A DNA stretch of 64,000 nucleotides, taken from NCBI RefSeq assembly GCF_025766255.1, contig NW_026516682.1, positions 310,001 to 374,000 on the forward strand. Reading direction: 5' to 3'. Positions 35,869 through 48,507 of this stretch are shown here, in pieces; position 1 is the stretch's first letter; every line of letters begins with the position of its first letter. The notes under the pieces were generated by a model. The model did not search any database. It worked only from the letters and a program-made list of their open reading frames with translations, and had not been told where the DNA came from. Both the position numbers and the translations under genes were made by a program. This DNA comes from Zychaea mexicana (lineage: Eukaryota; Mucoromycota; Mucoromycetes; Mucorales; Lichtheimiaceae).

Positions 35869-36341
35869 ATGGATGAGCCAAAGCCAAAACGCCGGCACAT
35901 ATACTATAACCGACGGGACAACATTGATGGCAGGAAGCGCAGGTCTAGCGTAAAAAAACACAAGGCACAAAAGCATAAAGCCAGACATTTCGCAGCACCG
36001 ACCACCCTGTTGGAGCTTTACTCTAGCTTGAACGAAAAATCTTTGATCGATACAAACAAAGGATCATTTTGGTTGCATGATATTTTCAAACAGACATCCA
36101 AAAAAGATACGATGGATGCAGCACAACAAGAGCCATCGACATAATCTCAAGGCTCTTACAATCCTGGTATTGCAGCAGCCCACGCGACAAGAAGGATGAT
36201 ACTGCTGCATCGGATTCGGTTTTGGCGAATCTCAAAAGAATGTATAATAGCCATCAGCAGAAAGTAGTAGATGATAAGAAAAGAGATCAAGACCATACAG
36301 ACGAAATGATGGAATTAATGGGCGAACTTGCATTGATGTAG
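35869..36341 (+). CDS. Small basic protein of the accessory region, possibly split
   Basis: The first open part is 91 codons, starting MDEPKPKRRHIYY, strongly basic (KKHKAQKHKARH) and then amphipathic (LLELYSSLNEKSLID). It stops at 36144. A second coding-like part in another frame (36180-36341) reads SDSVLANLKRMYNSHQQK and ends EMMELMGELALM. No good donor joins them, so either a one-base break or an unrecognised intron separates them. It is divergently placed from the XPG-Fanzor gene. Function unknown; a nucleic-acid-binding helper of the mobile region is a guess. Confidence 0.4.
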
Positions 36342-37289
36342 ATGCTTTTTGAACAATAAACATTCTTGACGTTTTCCTCTATCCTATGTATGACAATATC
36401 AAGACGTAAATATAGTTGTCTTGTTCTTAAACGTGGCATGCAGGGTATATAAGCCATATACATGTGAACCTTTATTTCGCAGATCACTTCAAAGCGACAA
36501 AATAAAATTAAATCTTTTTGACACTTCTCATCTGGCTGTTCGACACCAGGTGGGCTGGAGCCGAAGGCCGGTGGTGAAAGGGTCGTTTGGCTATGTCTTC
36601 TGTTGCGATAAAAAAAATCAACTAATGTGAAGTTTTCATGGCGACACAACGTGTTCAAGTGCATGGCATAGGTCGTCAAGGAAAATTCATGTATGTACAT
36701 ACATTGAAGAACCAAACGCATACAAGTGGCGCATAGAATGTAATTTTGAAGTGTCGGATGAGACTTACAGTGCAAGAAATGGAGATATGCTGTAAATGCA
36801 GAATAAAATACAACGATACCATTCCGGTAGGCCAGTACCACCCAGTGACTCGCTCATATCACCCGAGACAACTTTTCGAGAGCTGAGCAAAGTAGTTTTC
36901 AAGAAATGTGGTATCGCTTTTTTCGTTGTCATTGTCCCCTTGATCGTTTTCTATCATACCACAGGTGAATACATCCTGCTTTCGTCTAAGTAGCATACGC
37001 AAAATTGGCTGCATGAACCACGTAAAATTACAGGCACGCATAGAAACCATCGAGCAGTAAATTTCCAGTGACAGTTTGGTGAAAGAAAAATCGTAGAAGT
37101 TTTTGACCGGTGAGAGGCTGTTTCTTTTTTAGCGTCATATGATGTGGCTCGGTGGCCATATCCGTAGTGAGGAATTTCATCTACCGGTCACAACAAACAT
37201 ATTGTAAAGAAAGGAAAAAATACGTAGACGCAAGTGCAATGTGTATATTTGATGATATGTTTCTTTACGCGAGAAAGTAATAAAAACTA
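36342..37289. other. Intergenic within the accessory region
   Basis: No gene I can support. Two short frames (near 36421-36630 and 36796-36993) look protein-like in places but cannot be extended. Confidence 0.5.
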
Positions 37290-40200
37290 TTACAAATATG
37301 TGGAGAAAAATAGAGTTGTGGTTGAGTAACTAACTCGAATTCTTTCTTTTTCGTGTATTATCATTATTTTCACTACATGATGGGTGAGATCTGTTTTGAC
37401 TGCCAGGGCAATTTTGTGGATCAGTGCAGCCTTCATTTTGACAAGTCCGGGCTGTTTCTTTGGTGGTAGGCTTTTGAGGAAATCAGCACGGCTTATGCTT
37501 GATGGTGATGATGATGGTGCTCTAGGTTGCATTTGCCGTATATAATGCTGTTGGTGTTGTGGCTGGATTGCTTGTTGCTGAGGTGTAGGACTATAGTGCA
37601 TATGCTGTTGCACTTGGAATGATGGATATAATTGCGGCGGAGGCAGTTGCGGTTGTAGTGTAAATGTAGTAGGCGGTGGCGGTAATGCTGACATGGATGG
37701 ACGTGCAAAGGAATACAAATCAGATTGGCTGTAAACTTGTTGTTGCTGTTGCATTGGCCGTGGAGCAAGCGGTTGGCAGACAGAAGATCTAGATGGCAGT
37801 CGTCTGGATGTACTACGTTGTATTGAGGATGGCAGTGTCGGTGCTGGCGGATTCGATCGAGGTTCCAAGACTTGAGCAGTACGATCAGAGTTATCACGTA
37901 TTTGGGATCGTGGGCGAGCTGTACCTTCCAAGCTATTCCTTATCACCGCGTTCTGACTCCATTTGTTGAAATATGTGCGCAGATACTGTGGGTACTTACA
38001 AGAAATATTGCGCCCGTCAGTATGTGTCGAGTTCCATGACTTGGCGAAAACGGTCCACCTCGTTGAGTTCGGTTGCTGACTGTTGTAGAATTGAGATATC
38101 TGTCGGTTGAACAAAGCTACCTCTTCTTTAGTATGTACAGGTAGTATTGGATACCGGGTGCCTTGACGAGATGCTAAATATGCTGCTCTCACAGCTGCAC
38201 TATCTCGTTTGTTGGCCTGTTCAATCGATGGTCTTTACCGCTGCATGCCATATGTATCCAAGCTTTCGTTCCTCGTCTTGCAAATGCCAACCTTTCTTCA
38301 GTCGAGGCCAACAGATCCGTGTTCTGCCAACCAAGCCAATGTTTTGGTAGCTGCAATTCGCGTCGCAAGTATGCAAGCTGGATTTTGTTCTTCATCCAAA
38401 TATCGTAATGTCCCTTCTTTTGTTTGCCTGTGCGATTCAGCGTACCAACCTGCCACATAAGAAAATGTATTGAGTTGTTCAGTAAATTGATCACTTTTTT
38501 TATGCTATGATATGAGATACACTTACATGCAAGTTATGCTGTGTTCGATATTCGACAAGCAAATTAACCGCAAATCTCGGACTCGCATTGAAAGCTCCAA
38601 AATGCCTCTTTAAAATTCTGGTGCACACCGCCCTCAAGAGACTTTGTTCCCCTCAAGCATTGATATATTGCCAAACCATTTTCATCCCGTCGTCGAAACA
38701 AGTACAGTGATGTTCCAGGTGAATCGCTCAAATATCATTTGCCGATAAGCTGTAGCAAATTTCGTGCATCTTTTCAGGTCTGTTTGTCAAATAACGGTCG
38801 ACCACTTGAGGCGCATTTTAGAGGTCCAAACGTCATGGATAAATCGTACACAACTTGTACAATTTTGAATGGTGGTGGGACAACGCGGCGAATTCGCTCG
38901 TTAATCCAAGATTTGCGACGCCTACGAACTAAAATAACATGGTTTTGATAAGTTAAATTTAAGCTTGTTGTCGCCCACAATAAAAGAGAATCATATAGAT
39001 ACCCAATTCAAATCTCTCTCCTTTTTTATGCAGAACCCGAGAAACAGCTGCAACATCTCCAGAATCCATCCACAAATTTGCGTCGGTTAATTTACGTTGG
39101 AATTCTATGCGTAACCCATGTTTCTTTGGTATTTAGATTCTCTTGAGCGCATGCCAAGCATTTTGGACGATTCTGGTGTGGATGACGTTATCTTGTTCCA
39201 AGCGTTGTGGTCGATACTTTTGTAAAATAGGATCGAGGAGGCGACTGCCATAAATCTTGGAGCTCTCGTCGATAGCTAAAGTGTTTGGCGTTGGTCCCGG
39301 CATACCATCGTCAATGTCGTCCTCCGAGTCAGTTTCATAGATATCCCATGCTTGCACGTCATTGTCGCTGCTATGATCAGTTTGACCAGCTTGTGATTCC
39401 GGATGATCCACGCTCTGCGATATGGTTAGTTGATAACAAGGACGGAGTGACAACAAACGCACTAATATACAAATCGGAGCAGCACCAAATGACGAAAGTG
39501 GCTGGCTAACACATAATTGCAACTTTGCCGCAGGGACCAAGACATTAGTAACTTCAACCAGTGCACGATTTTCCGTTATCGTCCGCTTATTAAAGATTCT
39601 GGAAAGAAGTCAGAGTTAGCTTAATATTAGTAATATAATTTGACTTATTGTGTTATTCCTACTCCGAATTGGTGCAAGCAAGGAGTAAGTAAGGGAGAGA
39701 ATATGTACATACCCACTTTGTCTAGCATCGCTGATTTTCCCGCGCGCCACCTCCACAGTACCATCGTCGCTTAGTATTGTTACATGTACACCAGCTCGTC
39801 GATTTATGATGTCGTTTCTAGGCGATGTCACTTGGAGATAAATTTGCCGACTACTCCAGGCATCCTAAGCTGCATAGTGTACTTGCTCGTCAGTAAGTCG
39901 ACCTTCCCAGTTGCCTTGTTGTAAAGCCTTGGATAGACGATGTTGTAGAATTGCTGCACACATATCTGCCAGACTTGATTCAGTAACTGGTTTGCATCTG
40001 TACTCGTTGCATATTGTCAACAGCTCCACGACATTGGATGCTTGAAGGTTATTGAATTGTTGAGGAAAAGATTGTGAAAGCCGAGTGATATCATTTGCGA
40101 TGTTACGACCAACCTTGATAATAACTTTGCGATTAAGCAGCGTCCAGATTGCATGTGGCAATGATGATAACTTCTCCAGCTTCAATATTGATACTCGGTC

Positions 40201-41776
40201 GTCATATGCAACTTGTACTATCGATACTGGATGCCACGTTGGATCATTTTCACGAAATGTCCACTCTGCGTCAAGACCAACGACGGTCGGTTGCTGTTCA
40301 GTGCCATTTTGTTCGAGAATGGTGTCAAAGCAGCTTTGATTTGCAAAGGTGAGCTGTGAATTGTTACTGAAATTGTTGATGGCAGCTGTAGCTGCGGCAG
40401 ATGATAACATGGATCAGCGACTATACGTGGATGAGCTTCAGTACGCAGAGATTCGATTTGTGTTTCAAAAAACTGTTTATCGGCCTCGACTTTGTCAGTA
40501 AAAAGGATTTCTGAGTGACGATGACCATGGGCAGTAAGACTTTGTAGCACTAAAAATTTTAAAGATTCATTTTTTAAATTATTGGCTAATCGCAAAAATT
40601 AGTTTCGGTTACTGTAATGCAACCAGCAAATTATTAGAAAGGAAAGTATAGTATACCTTGTATCCCTTGTTCTATGTAATCCATGGATGTAGTAGGCACA
40701 AAAGCTTGATACCGAATCTCTCCGTATTCGTTTGTCATTAATACCAACCCTTCAAAAATTTTGCACGAATCCAGTTTGCAAAGATGCTTTGTCACCTATT
40801 ATCAAAAACAAACAAAGCACTTGTCAGAAATATATATAGGCAAAAGCAAATAAATTAAACTCACCTTATGGCTGTGGTCAATGTTGATTATGGTGGCTGG
40901 TAGAGAACTCATGTGGTTGTAGTGGTCGCTTATATGCATTTCAACAAATTCATTGTACATTTTTGTGAGATACTTGGGACCAGGTGTCGAACCACCATAT
41001 CCATCTCGATCATCGAATGATGGGAAATTCTTGAACTGCCTTGATGCCGAGTGCACTGGTTTATGAAACGAATTGATTGCCGAATGTTTAGTGGGTGATG
41101 GATTTTGCTGTTCGTAAGAATGTTCTTGCTGCTGTGGTCTTCCTTCCGCATACTGCCATTCAATTTTGTCGTGTCGCAGGTGGTGTCTAGTGCTCAATGC
41201 TTTTGCAAATGGACCCGGCCCCATTCCGTTACCAAAGCAGACCCGCATATTTGTCATCAACTCCTTAGATACACCGCTTTTATGTGAAAGTGTGGCCGGG
41301 TATTCGAGCGCAAGTTGTATGGGTAGCGATTTTTCTATCAAGTTCTCGTCTGTGCCCATAATTGTGTAGACGTCGCATCCGTCGTTTTTGCATTGATATC
41401 GATAAGATAGGATGGTAAAACAATCGTCGTCGTCTGCGATGCGTCTGGCAAGTGGGTTTGATGGAAATCCAAGCTCTGTGAGTTTTTGCTTGCACTTGGG
41501 ACACTTGAGCTCTTCTACCAAAAGGTGGACTAGCCAAACGAACACACGTGGCAAATATAAGTCGGTTGGTTCAAAGTAATTCTTCTTGTACATGGCGAAA
41601 AAAGGGGCTGGTGGCAAAACCCAAAAGGTCTTGTTTTCGTAGCAAGCTGGCGTTCCTATGCTTCTTCTTTCTCTGTCAATTTTGTTGCGGACACTTGTCA
41701 GGTACGGCTCATATACTTTAGGCGTTGCCAAGGTTTCCTCATCGCGTCCCACCATCGGTGTAATTAAATCGTTAAA
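37290..41776 (-). pseudogene. DUF6729-like plus DEDDy 3'-5' exonuclease, decayed
   Basis: Exons run from 41776-40865 and 40795-40657 through 40549 to 37290. The first exon holds a cysteine-rich region (LKCPKCKQKL, YQCKNDGCDVY) that I match to the fungal DUF6729 type. Next comes an exonuclease domain with motif I GLDAEW, motif II NIANDITRL and motif III YAA-stop-DAW, then an acidic linker. A conserved C-terminal block follows (RGTKSLEGGVHQNF, NRTGKQKKGHYDIWM), ending in a Pro/Gln-rich tail. The gene is dead as read: an in-frame TAG at 39865 replaces the residue inside exo motif III, TAA at 39133, two TGA codons where Trp is expected (about 38.7-38.8 kb), and frame changes near 40.40, 38.60 and 38.24 kb. 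The 5' end before 41776 is not resolved. Such proteins are known to me only as repeated, transposon-like genes of Mucoromycota. Confidence 0.6.
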
Positions 41777-42284
41777 CTGATAAAAAATAAATGACCAAAA
41801 TTGAGAGAATGTCCCTCAATAAGTGAGAATCGAGCAGTGGAAACATACTTCACTGTGCGTAGATATGTCAAGCGTAAAAAAGTACTTTTTGACAGTGTCG
41901 TGTCAAAGTGGTTGTAGCAGCAGTAACCCGAGTATTCATCCTGCACCAGGGTTCCCAGCAGCTCTATATATACTGCGGAACGCACTTAAGCTTTGTGTAA
42001 TGCTGGATGTTATTCTTCACTCCTCATTGGACAGACTTTATTTCGCCTTTGTTATTGGCGTATTTTTTTTTTGTAAGCGATGAAATTTATTTAGAGCCGA
42101 GAGAAGCTGGCTCATTGGTGACATATATACAAAGCGGAAAAGATGAAGGCAGGGGGGGGGGGAATATTACACAGCTGTTTGGTGTTCAGCATTTATCTTT
42201 CTAAGTAGCAAAATGGAGGAAGCGACAACACCGTTGGGCCAGAAACGCTGCTGCTGAAAAACGAAGAGCCAATGCGCACGCCAG

Positions 42285-42390
42285 ATGGCGAGGAAGGTGC
42301 ATGCTATGAGAAGGCGGCCAGAGATATGCCCTAGATGTTTAGTCTTGAGAGGAGTCGGTGGTCGGACTGATGATACATGCTCGAAGGTGA
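42285..42390 (+). pseudogene. Zinc-knuckle-like fragment
   Basis: A short frame reads MARKVHAMRRRPEICPRC then TDDTCSK, basic with paired cysteines. A donor-like GTGAGC follows. It may be an exon of a mobile-element protein, but nothing else joins it. Confidence 0.25.
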
Positions 42391-42870
42391 GCGCAGATGG
42401 GTCATCCAGGAATCGGGTGGCAACACCGCGCCAGACTTATTGTTTTGTTGTTATTGGCGTAAGTAACAATGCCGCACTTCATTTTTTACAAGCAATTGGT
42501 CAGTTTTTCTATACCGCACTTTATTCTGTAAATTTAACTGGCTAGGTCTCTACAGACACCGCCCGACCGCCTAAAGCAGAATACCCGCGGAACCTGAATT
42601 TTCCTTTTGTTGGTGGTGTATTTTCTTCGCTTTTCTTCCCATAAAGAACATCACTGTAAGTAATGGATCCTGGTTATTTATGCCTTTTATCAATAATTTG
42701 GTTTAACTTGGCGCAATTACAGAATCTTCAACCAAAGTCATTTGCAATGACTGAGATAGAATTATTGGAGATTTGTGTTGTTGCGAATGGCCACAGCACT
42801 GCTGCGGCTGTTTTGAATGCGTCTCTGTTTCTTTTCCTTTAATTGACAAGCTACTTGTTTAATTCTACCA

Positions 42871-44226
42871 GTGGAAACAATGGAATACCCTCGCAGAACA
42901 CAAACCGATCACGTTGTACACCTGGCCATATCTCGCAACAAGCCTGGACGCGAAGACGAAGACAATGCCACCGTCGCATACGGGATCATATGGCGAGGGG
43001 ATACAAAGAAACCAATGACAAAACTACTTACTGGCATGCCATATTACACGCTCAAGCCTGAACTTATAGTAAGTCAACGTTTTAGAAAAGCTCATTGGAG
43101 AGAATAGACGATTAATGTAAATTGATCATATTTCTTAGGCAGTTCGCGACGCACTAAGCTCCTGTGATCCGCATGAAAGCATCAGTATTGTTCCAAACAA
43201 TACTCTTGTGGAACAATGTATTGTCAAATTTCTATCAGTTTGGAATGACTTACTTGCTATCATACCCTTCGTTGTTGTTTTTACTGGTTTACTCACACAC
43301 AGAAATACATTTCGCTTATTTGTATTAGATTTGGCCGGGGACGAGATTAACGAAGCCTTTATCCCCGACATGCAAGACCTGAGAACTCAAGTGGACCAGT
43401 TGAGAAAAAATCATGTTGCTGATATCCGAATAGTAAGTAAAGAAGGGGAGGTAGTATTTGCAGAATATATAAGTAGGCTTCGTTTTATCTACTTGCTCAA
43501 ATATAGATTAATGCCTTTTTTTGATAGCTCACTCATACGCTAAAAAGCTATACACGAGATGCCAAGAAATTAGCAAATGCTACTCGCAAAGCTGCTAGGT
43601 AAATGAATACTGCTAAAAAGTAAATCTCATAACTGTTAATGACTCAAAATTTGTATATACCCCGTATCAGCTCCATGGAACAGCCGATGAGAATACAACC
43701 AGCAGATCACAGCGCCAAACCTTTACATATCGATGGTGATGGACCTCAATCTGTACGTGGTGGATTTTCAGATCATGCTGCTGGAAGTGCTCACATCCCC
43801 CATCGTTCCGTGACACAGCCGGCAACAATGCCCGAGATTCAGGCTCAATCACGAGAAGAACCGCCTACGACGACAACACTATCAAGCAGTGACGATGAAT
43901 TCATGGAGTGTGAATCCAGCATGCCAAGTAGCTCAATATTTGACAAGCCTCAACACATGTCATCAACTCTACCTCCCCTCCCACCATCTAAACCTAGTGC
44001 GCCTGTTGCTACTGCTACTTCTCGATCTCTTTCTCCCACGGTTGCTGCACCCCCGATACGACCAATTAGGATCAACACTAATACCTCCCAATTACCATTT
44101 CGTCCACCACAACAGCAGACGATGGAACAAAATACGTTCCTAAGACGACTGTATAGGTCCGAAAACCAAGCTATTGCTCGTCGGCGACAAGCACAAGCAA
44201 TGAGGATACAAAAGCGTATAAGATAA
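42871..44226 (+). CDS. RNase H-fold-like accessory protein
   Basis: Coding exons: about 42871-43069, 43139 to about 43435, about 43528-43601 and 43671-44226. Donors and acceptors fit at 43070/43138 and 43602/43670. The N-terminal part follows the RNase H strand-helix order: VVHLAISRNK, then TVAYGIIWRGDTKKP, then TLKPELIAVRDALSSC, then SISIVPNNTLVEQCIVKFL. The usual first Asp is not obvious, so it may be inactive. A helical middle (RTQVDQLRKNHVADI) and a Ser/Pro-rich tail with basic end (RLYRSENQAIARRRQAQAM) follow. An upstream frame starting at 42747 (MTEIELLEICVVANG) may be an earlier exon. It sits head-to-head with the DUF6729/exonuclease gene, suggesting one element. Function is inferred. 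Confidence 0.5.
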
Positions 44227-45117
44227 AAAAGCCCAAAACCAGTTGCACCTCCTCCCCTTACATAAGTTTCATCAATGGCATAGTTGCATAGCCTATAAGC
44301 AACTTCTCTTTATGATATCATATATTCACATTGCACATTAAGCATTCTCTCTGTATTGCAAATGACCAAAAAAATTGAAAACTCATATCGTGAATTTAGT
44401 TTACAGTATATGTTTTTTATCAATGAAATCGAATTGCACATGTCACAGGAGATAGTGAAGAGCTTTAGCTGCTTGTTTTTTCTCATCTGACTGGCTATGT
44501 CTGTACTGCACATAGTTTGAAATATAAACATATTCAGTTGGACTAAGCAGGGATTGACTGTATACATGCATCCTTGTTAATCGCAGCTGCCAATACATTG
44601 TACATACGACAAATCAGATGATGCTGAAGAAAAAAACCAAAGAGTTGACCATAATTCTTTTTTCTTCCCAACTCTGACGCTTTTCCATCATGACAAAGGA
44701 ATTCACTGGTCTCCGGCGCAGATGGTAGTGTACACAGTCTGCGTCCTGAGTGAGGTGTTCTTGGATCCATTTCTCCGGCGATGGAAGCTTGAGATGTACT
44801 GTTGGCGCGTGTCAAGATGGGAAACTTTCATCTCCAATACAGTAGATTCTTCCTTCACTGACCATCCTCAATCACGTGTGTATGTAGATTTGGACAATGT
44901 CACTTCTCCACCAATGATATTATCTCTTGGTTCAATATTATTCTCTCTCTCCCTTAGTCATACATAGGGGCTATCCTTTCTATTTTCTCTTGTAGTCGAT
45001 AATTTTTGGCGACTATTGTATACCGTGTATGTACATGGGATCTATTGGCCAAATTTGATAATGTACGCGATGCCTTCAATTTACGTGACAACCATTAATT
45101 ATGTATAATGGTTTTTT
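44227..45117. other. Intergenic between RNase H-like gene and first 771-bp repeat
   Basis: No supportable gene. A minus-strand frame at 44543-44815 (MDPRTPHSGRRLCTLPS inside) looks partly coding but has no recognisable domain or partner exon. Confidence 0.45.
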
Positions 45118-45888
45118 ATTTCGAACCTGAAATTAACGCAATATGTACAATATTAGGGATTGCATCTGTTAGAAGTCCCCTCTTCCATAGTTGCTGATGA
45201 GGACTTTGAACGCGCGTTTAATAAGTGGGATCTTGTAATACATAGCCTAGTGAGTCATAAAATCGACGTTTTTTTTTCTGAGCGTGATGCCCCTCCGTCT
45301 TTGCAGCTGCTTCGAGTGCCTGCACTAACTTGCGACCAAACGCCGTTGCACCGAGCTTGTGATAGACTTACTTGGTAATCGACTGAGTGTGTCCACACTA
45401 CTATCATCTTTGGATCAAACTACTGTTAACGTATATATCCGATCGGGTTTCCCTTATCATCATCCCCTACATTTGATACTTTCGCTAGTGTTGATATCAA
45501 AAGTAGCGTCAAGCAAATCAAAAATTTCAAAGTGGCTTCGTTAGATTGCATGAAGAATCTCAGTAGTATAGCTCCATGTAATGTATTTATGTACTCGAGG
45601 CTTGGACGCTCACAAAAAAATTATATGGACGTCAACACATTTCTGGATGTCTTTTAGAATACTGGCTTGCCGGAAACGGATATTGGTGTAGTTTGATATA
45701 GTAGTACCGCCAGCGATCATTGAAAGACAAAAGAAGGGAAGGGGGTAAACTGAAATGGCTTTTACTTGAAATGTAATAGATAAAAGTTAAGCACAACATT
45801 ATTATTTTGACTCATCAATAGCAGCACAAAACAAGGCGCTTCTAAAAACTTGGCAAGTTTGGCGCCGTTGAAAGCTATTGTAGATAAG
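45118..45888 (+). repeat. 771-bp direct repeat, copy 1
   Basis: Nearly identical to 48579-49350 and in the same orientation. It starts with ATTTCGAACCTGAAATTAAC and ends TTGTAGATAAG. Only scattered substitutions and small indels separate the copies. In this copy the embedded reading frame is broken after about 50 codons. Confidence 0.9.
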
Positions 45889-46530
45889 AAACATCAAGAA
45901 CTTGACGGGATAACTTGTTATAATCTTAAGCAGTGATGATACATTCCATATTCAATCTATCTATGAGTATTACTAGTATACGTGTATCAGTAGCAGTAAT
46001 GTTGAGAGACAGTAGCATGAGAGATTGGTGGCAAGACCCAACAAGTTGGATTATGTAACTTCCCTAATGAGCTTATGTACTGGGCCTTTTATACTGCAAA
46101 GAAATCAAGGCAAACATCACTTAGTTTGGGTTGGCGATCTGGTTCGTGTATATGTGAATATGGGGATGGTCTGTTTGCTTTGCGATACGGTTTTTTATTT
46201 TGCCACCAGCAATTTGCAATCATTGTTGGTATAGTCGTGAAGGTAAACCAGCTGTATTGTTTTTGAGAGCACACATGCGAATGCACAGCCTACGGTTTTC
46301 TCGACGACTCAAGCACAAAAAGGCTCATTTGCAACTACATAACTGCTCCAGAGAAAGCACCAACAAGTACCAAGCGCAATGGCAGTAGGAAGATGTAAAA
46401 AAAAAGATCGCGTTTATTACAATCGTCACTCGATCTGCCCAATAGTTACAATTACATTATTTAAGAAAGTACAATAAGAAACCAAGTTTTTTGATGTTGC
46501 CTGACAAGTCGACCGACTTTTATGAATCCT
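45889..46530. other. Unique sequence inside the duplicated pair
   Basis: Sequence between the first repeat copy and minisatellite A. Overlapping short plus-strand frames (46025-46388) contain NELMYWAFYTAKKSRQ and ICNHCWYSREGKPAV, which look protein-like but lie in different frames. Probably a decayed gene. Confidence 0.4.
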
Positions 46531-46538
46531 TCGTTCCT

Positions 46539-47062
46539 CAAGGGAGGTTGCCCTCCCTTGTTCCCCGCAAGCCTCAGTTCCCGTCGGAACCTACACCTCT
46601 CCCTTTCTTGTCCACAAGCCTCAGTTCCCGACAGAACCTACTCCTCCACAGTTCCTACAAATAAAAGAATATGATAGCACAAAGGTCTGTCAGCGGCGAA
46701 CATATACGTACCCACAAGGGAGGTTGCCCTCCCTTGTTTTCCGCAAGCCTCAGTTCCCGGCAGAACCTACACCTCTCCCTTTCTTGTCCACAAGCCTCAG
46801 TTCCCGACAGAACCTACACCTCCACAGTTCCTACAAATAAAAGAATATGATAGCACAAAGGTCTGTCAGCGGCGAACATATACGTACCCACAAGGGAGGT
46901 TGCCCTCCCTTGTTTTCCGCAAGCCTCAGTTCCCGTCGGAACCTACACCTCTCCCTTTCTTGTCCACAAGCCTCAGTTCCCGACAGAACCTACTCCTCCA
47001 CAGTTCCTACAAATAAAAGAAATAGCACAAAGGTCTGTCAGCGGCGAACATATACGTACCTC
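46539..47062. repeat. Minisatellite A, three units of about 176 bp
   Basis: Units begin at about 46539, 46714 and 46891. Each starts with a short hairpin (GGGAGGTTGCCCTCCC) and contains two related sub-blocks beginning CAAGCCTCAGTTCCCG. The units differ by a few substitutions and a four-base deletion in the last. Confidence 0.92.
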
Positions 47063-47111
47063 TTTGCACACACTCTCGCTTTCAGTTTTTGAGGAAGATC
47101 AAAAACCAAGA

Positions 47112-47665
47112 TGAAACAAAGAACTTTGCAAATGTACAAAAGATGAGCAAGAGCCAGTCGTGCATGACTAGCTCCCTTCAACTATGCACACCCACAGGGA
47201 CACTCGAGCGGGATGAAAAACAAAAGAAAGGTAAAAAGTGATAATGAAAGAAACACTGCAAATGTACAAAAGATGAGCAAGAGCCAGCCGTGCACGACTA
47301 GCTCCCTTCAACTATGCACACCCACAGGGACGCTCGAGCGGGATGAAAAAAAAAGAAAGGTAAAAAGTGATAATGAAAGAAACACTGCAAATGTACAAAA
47401 GATGAGCAAGAGCCAGCCGTGCACGACTAGCTCCCTTCAACTATGCACACCCGCAGGGACACTCGAGCGGGATGAAAAACAAAAGAAAGGTAAAAAGTGA
47501 TAATGAAAGAAACACTGCAAATGTACAAAAGATGAGCAAGAGCCAGTCGTGCACGACTAGCTCCCTTCAACTATGCACACCCACAGGGACACTCGAGCGG
47601 GATGAAAAATAAAAGAAAGGTAAAAAGTGATAATGAAAGAAACACTGCAAATGTACAAAGATGAA
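47112..47665. repeat. Minisatellite B, about four units of 129-130 bp
   Basis: Units begin at about 47112 (diverged start), 47250, 47379, 47509 and a partial one at 47639. Each contains CAACTATGCACACCC and a CTCGAGCGGG site. Because 129 is a multiple of three, an open frame crosses two units (47213-47500). I regard that frame as a by-product of the period, not a gene. Confidence 0.92.
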
Positions 47666-48467
47666 TATGAAGACTAAAGAAAAGAATAAAGGGCAAAACG
47701 CGCAGTCGATTCTTTTTTTTCATGAGCCCGATAAACAAAATGACGGAGCTTAGAAATTTTGTTGTCACTACTGCCCTAAGGAGCCAGTGAACTGCAGCAA
47801 TGTGAAGAAGTGCCTTGATCATAATTATCGTTGTAGTCTGACGACTGTCATGCTAGTGTCTTTTTCTTATGGTGCGTATATGTTTGTTTCACTATGCGGC
47901 TCCGCTTGCCGTGCTCCGCTCTGATCCAACAATTGTCGGCGACGGGTCTGTGCGCTTTAATGGAACAAAGAACCGGCGATATAAAAAGAGTATGAAACCT
48001 GGGGATCATGATGATTTTATATGTGAAGCGTACCAGCAATACTATTGATACTCGATATGACCTTCTTTTCTTAGCTGACGATCAAGAAACGGCCGCTGCC
48101 AATTTCATCAGCGCAATTTATAACGGTTTGACAATCTCTTTTATGAAACGTGGGGATCGTGATGATTTTTATAAGTGAAGCTTACCACCTATTCAAGAAG
48201 ATGCTTGGACTTTGGAGGACCATGCTGCCATGTCCAGTGACGATAACCCTGTCGCCACTACTAAAGGAGAAAACAACAACAACTATTATACCTCGCCAAC
48301 AATGCAGCAACAGCATCATCCATAACGTGTCCATCGCAATAACACGAGCCAAATTTAATTTTATCGTAGACAAAGTTTTTCTATGCACTGGTCTTTTGAT
48401 TTTGTAGCAATATTTTTATCGTGTAGAAGCAGGCCCTTCTTTTTTATTATATTTTGGCATACGTCAC

Positions 48468-48476
48468 CGGTTTACA

Positions 48477-48507
<31 letters not shown>

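Noticed and set aside
47213..47500. 95-codon frame through minisatellite B
   Set aside because: Explained by the 129-bp period; no start context, splice sites or domain.
46539..47665. CRISPR-like array
   Set aside because: Units are contiguous tandem repeats without unique spacers, in a eukaryotic context.
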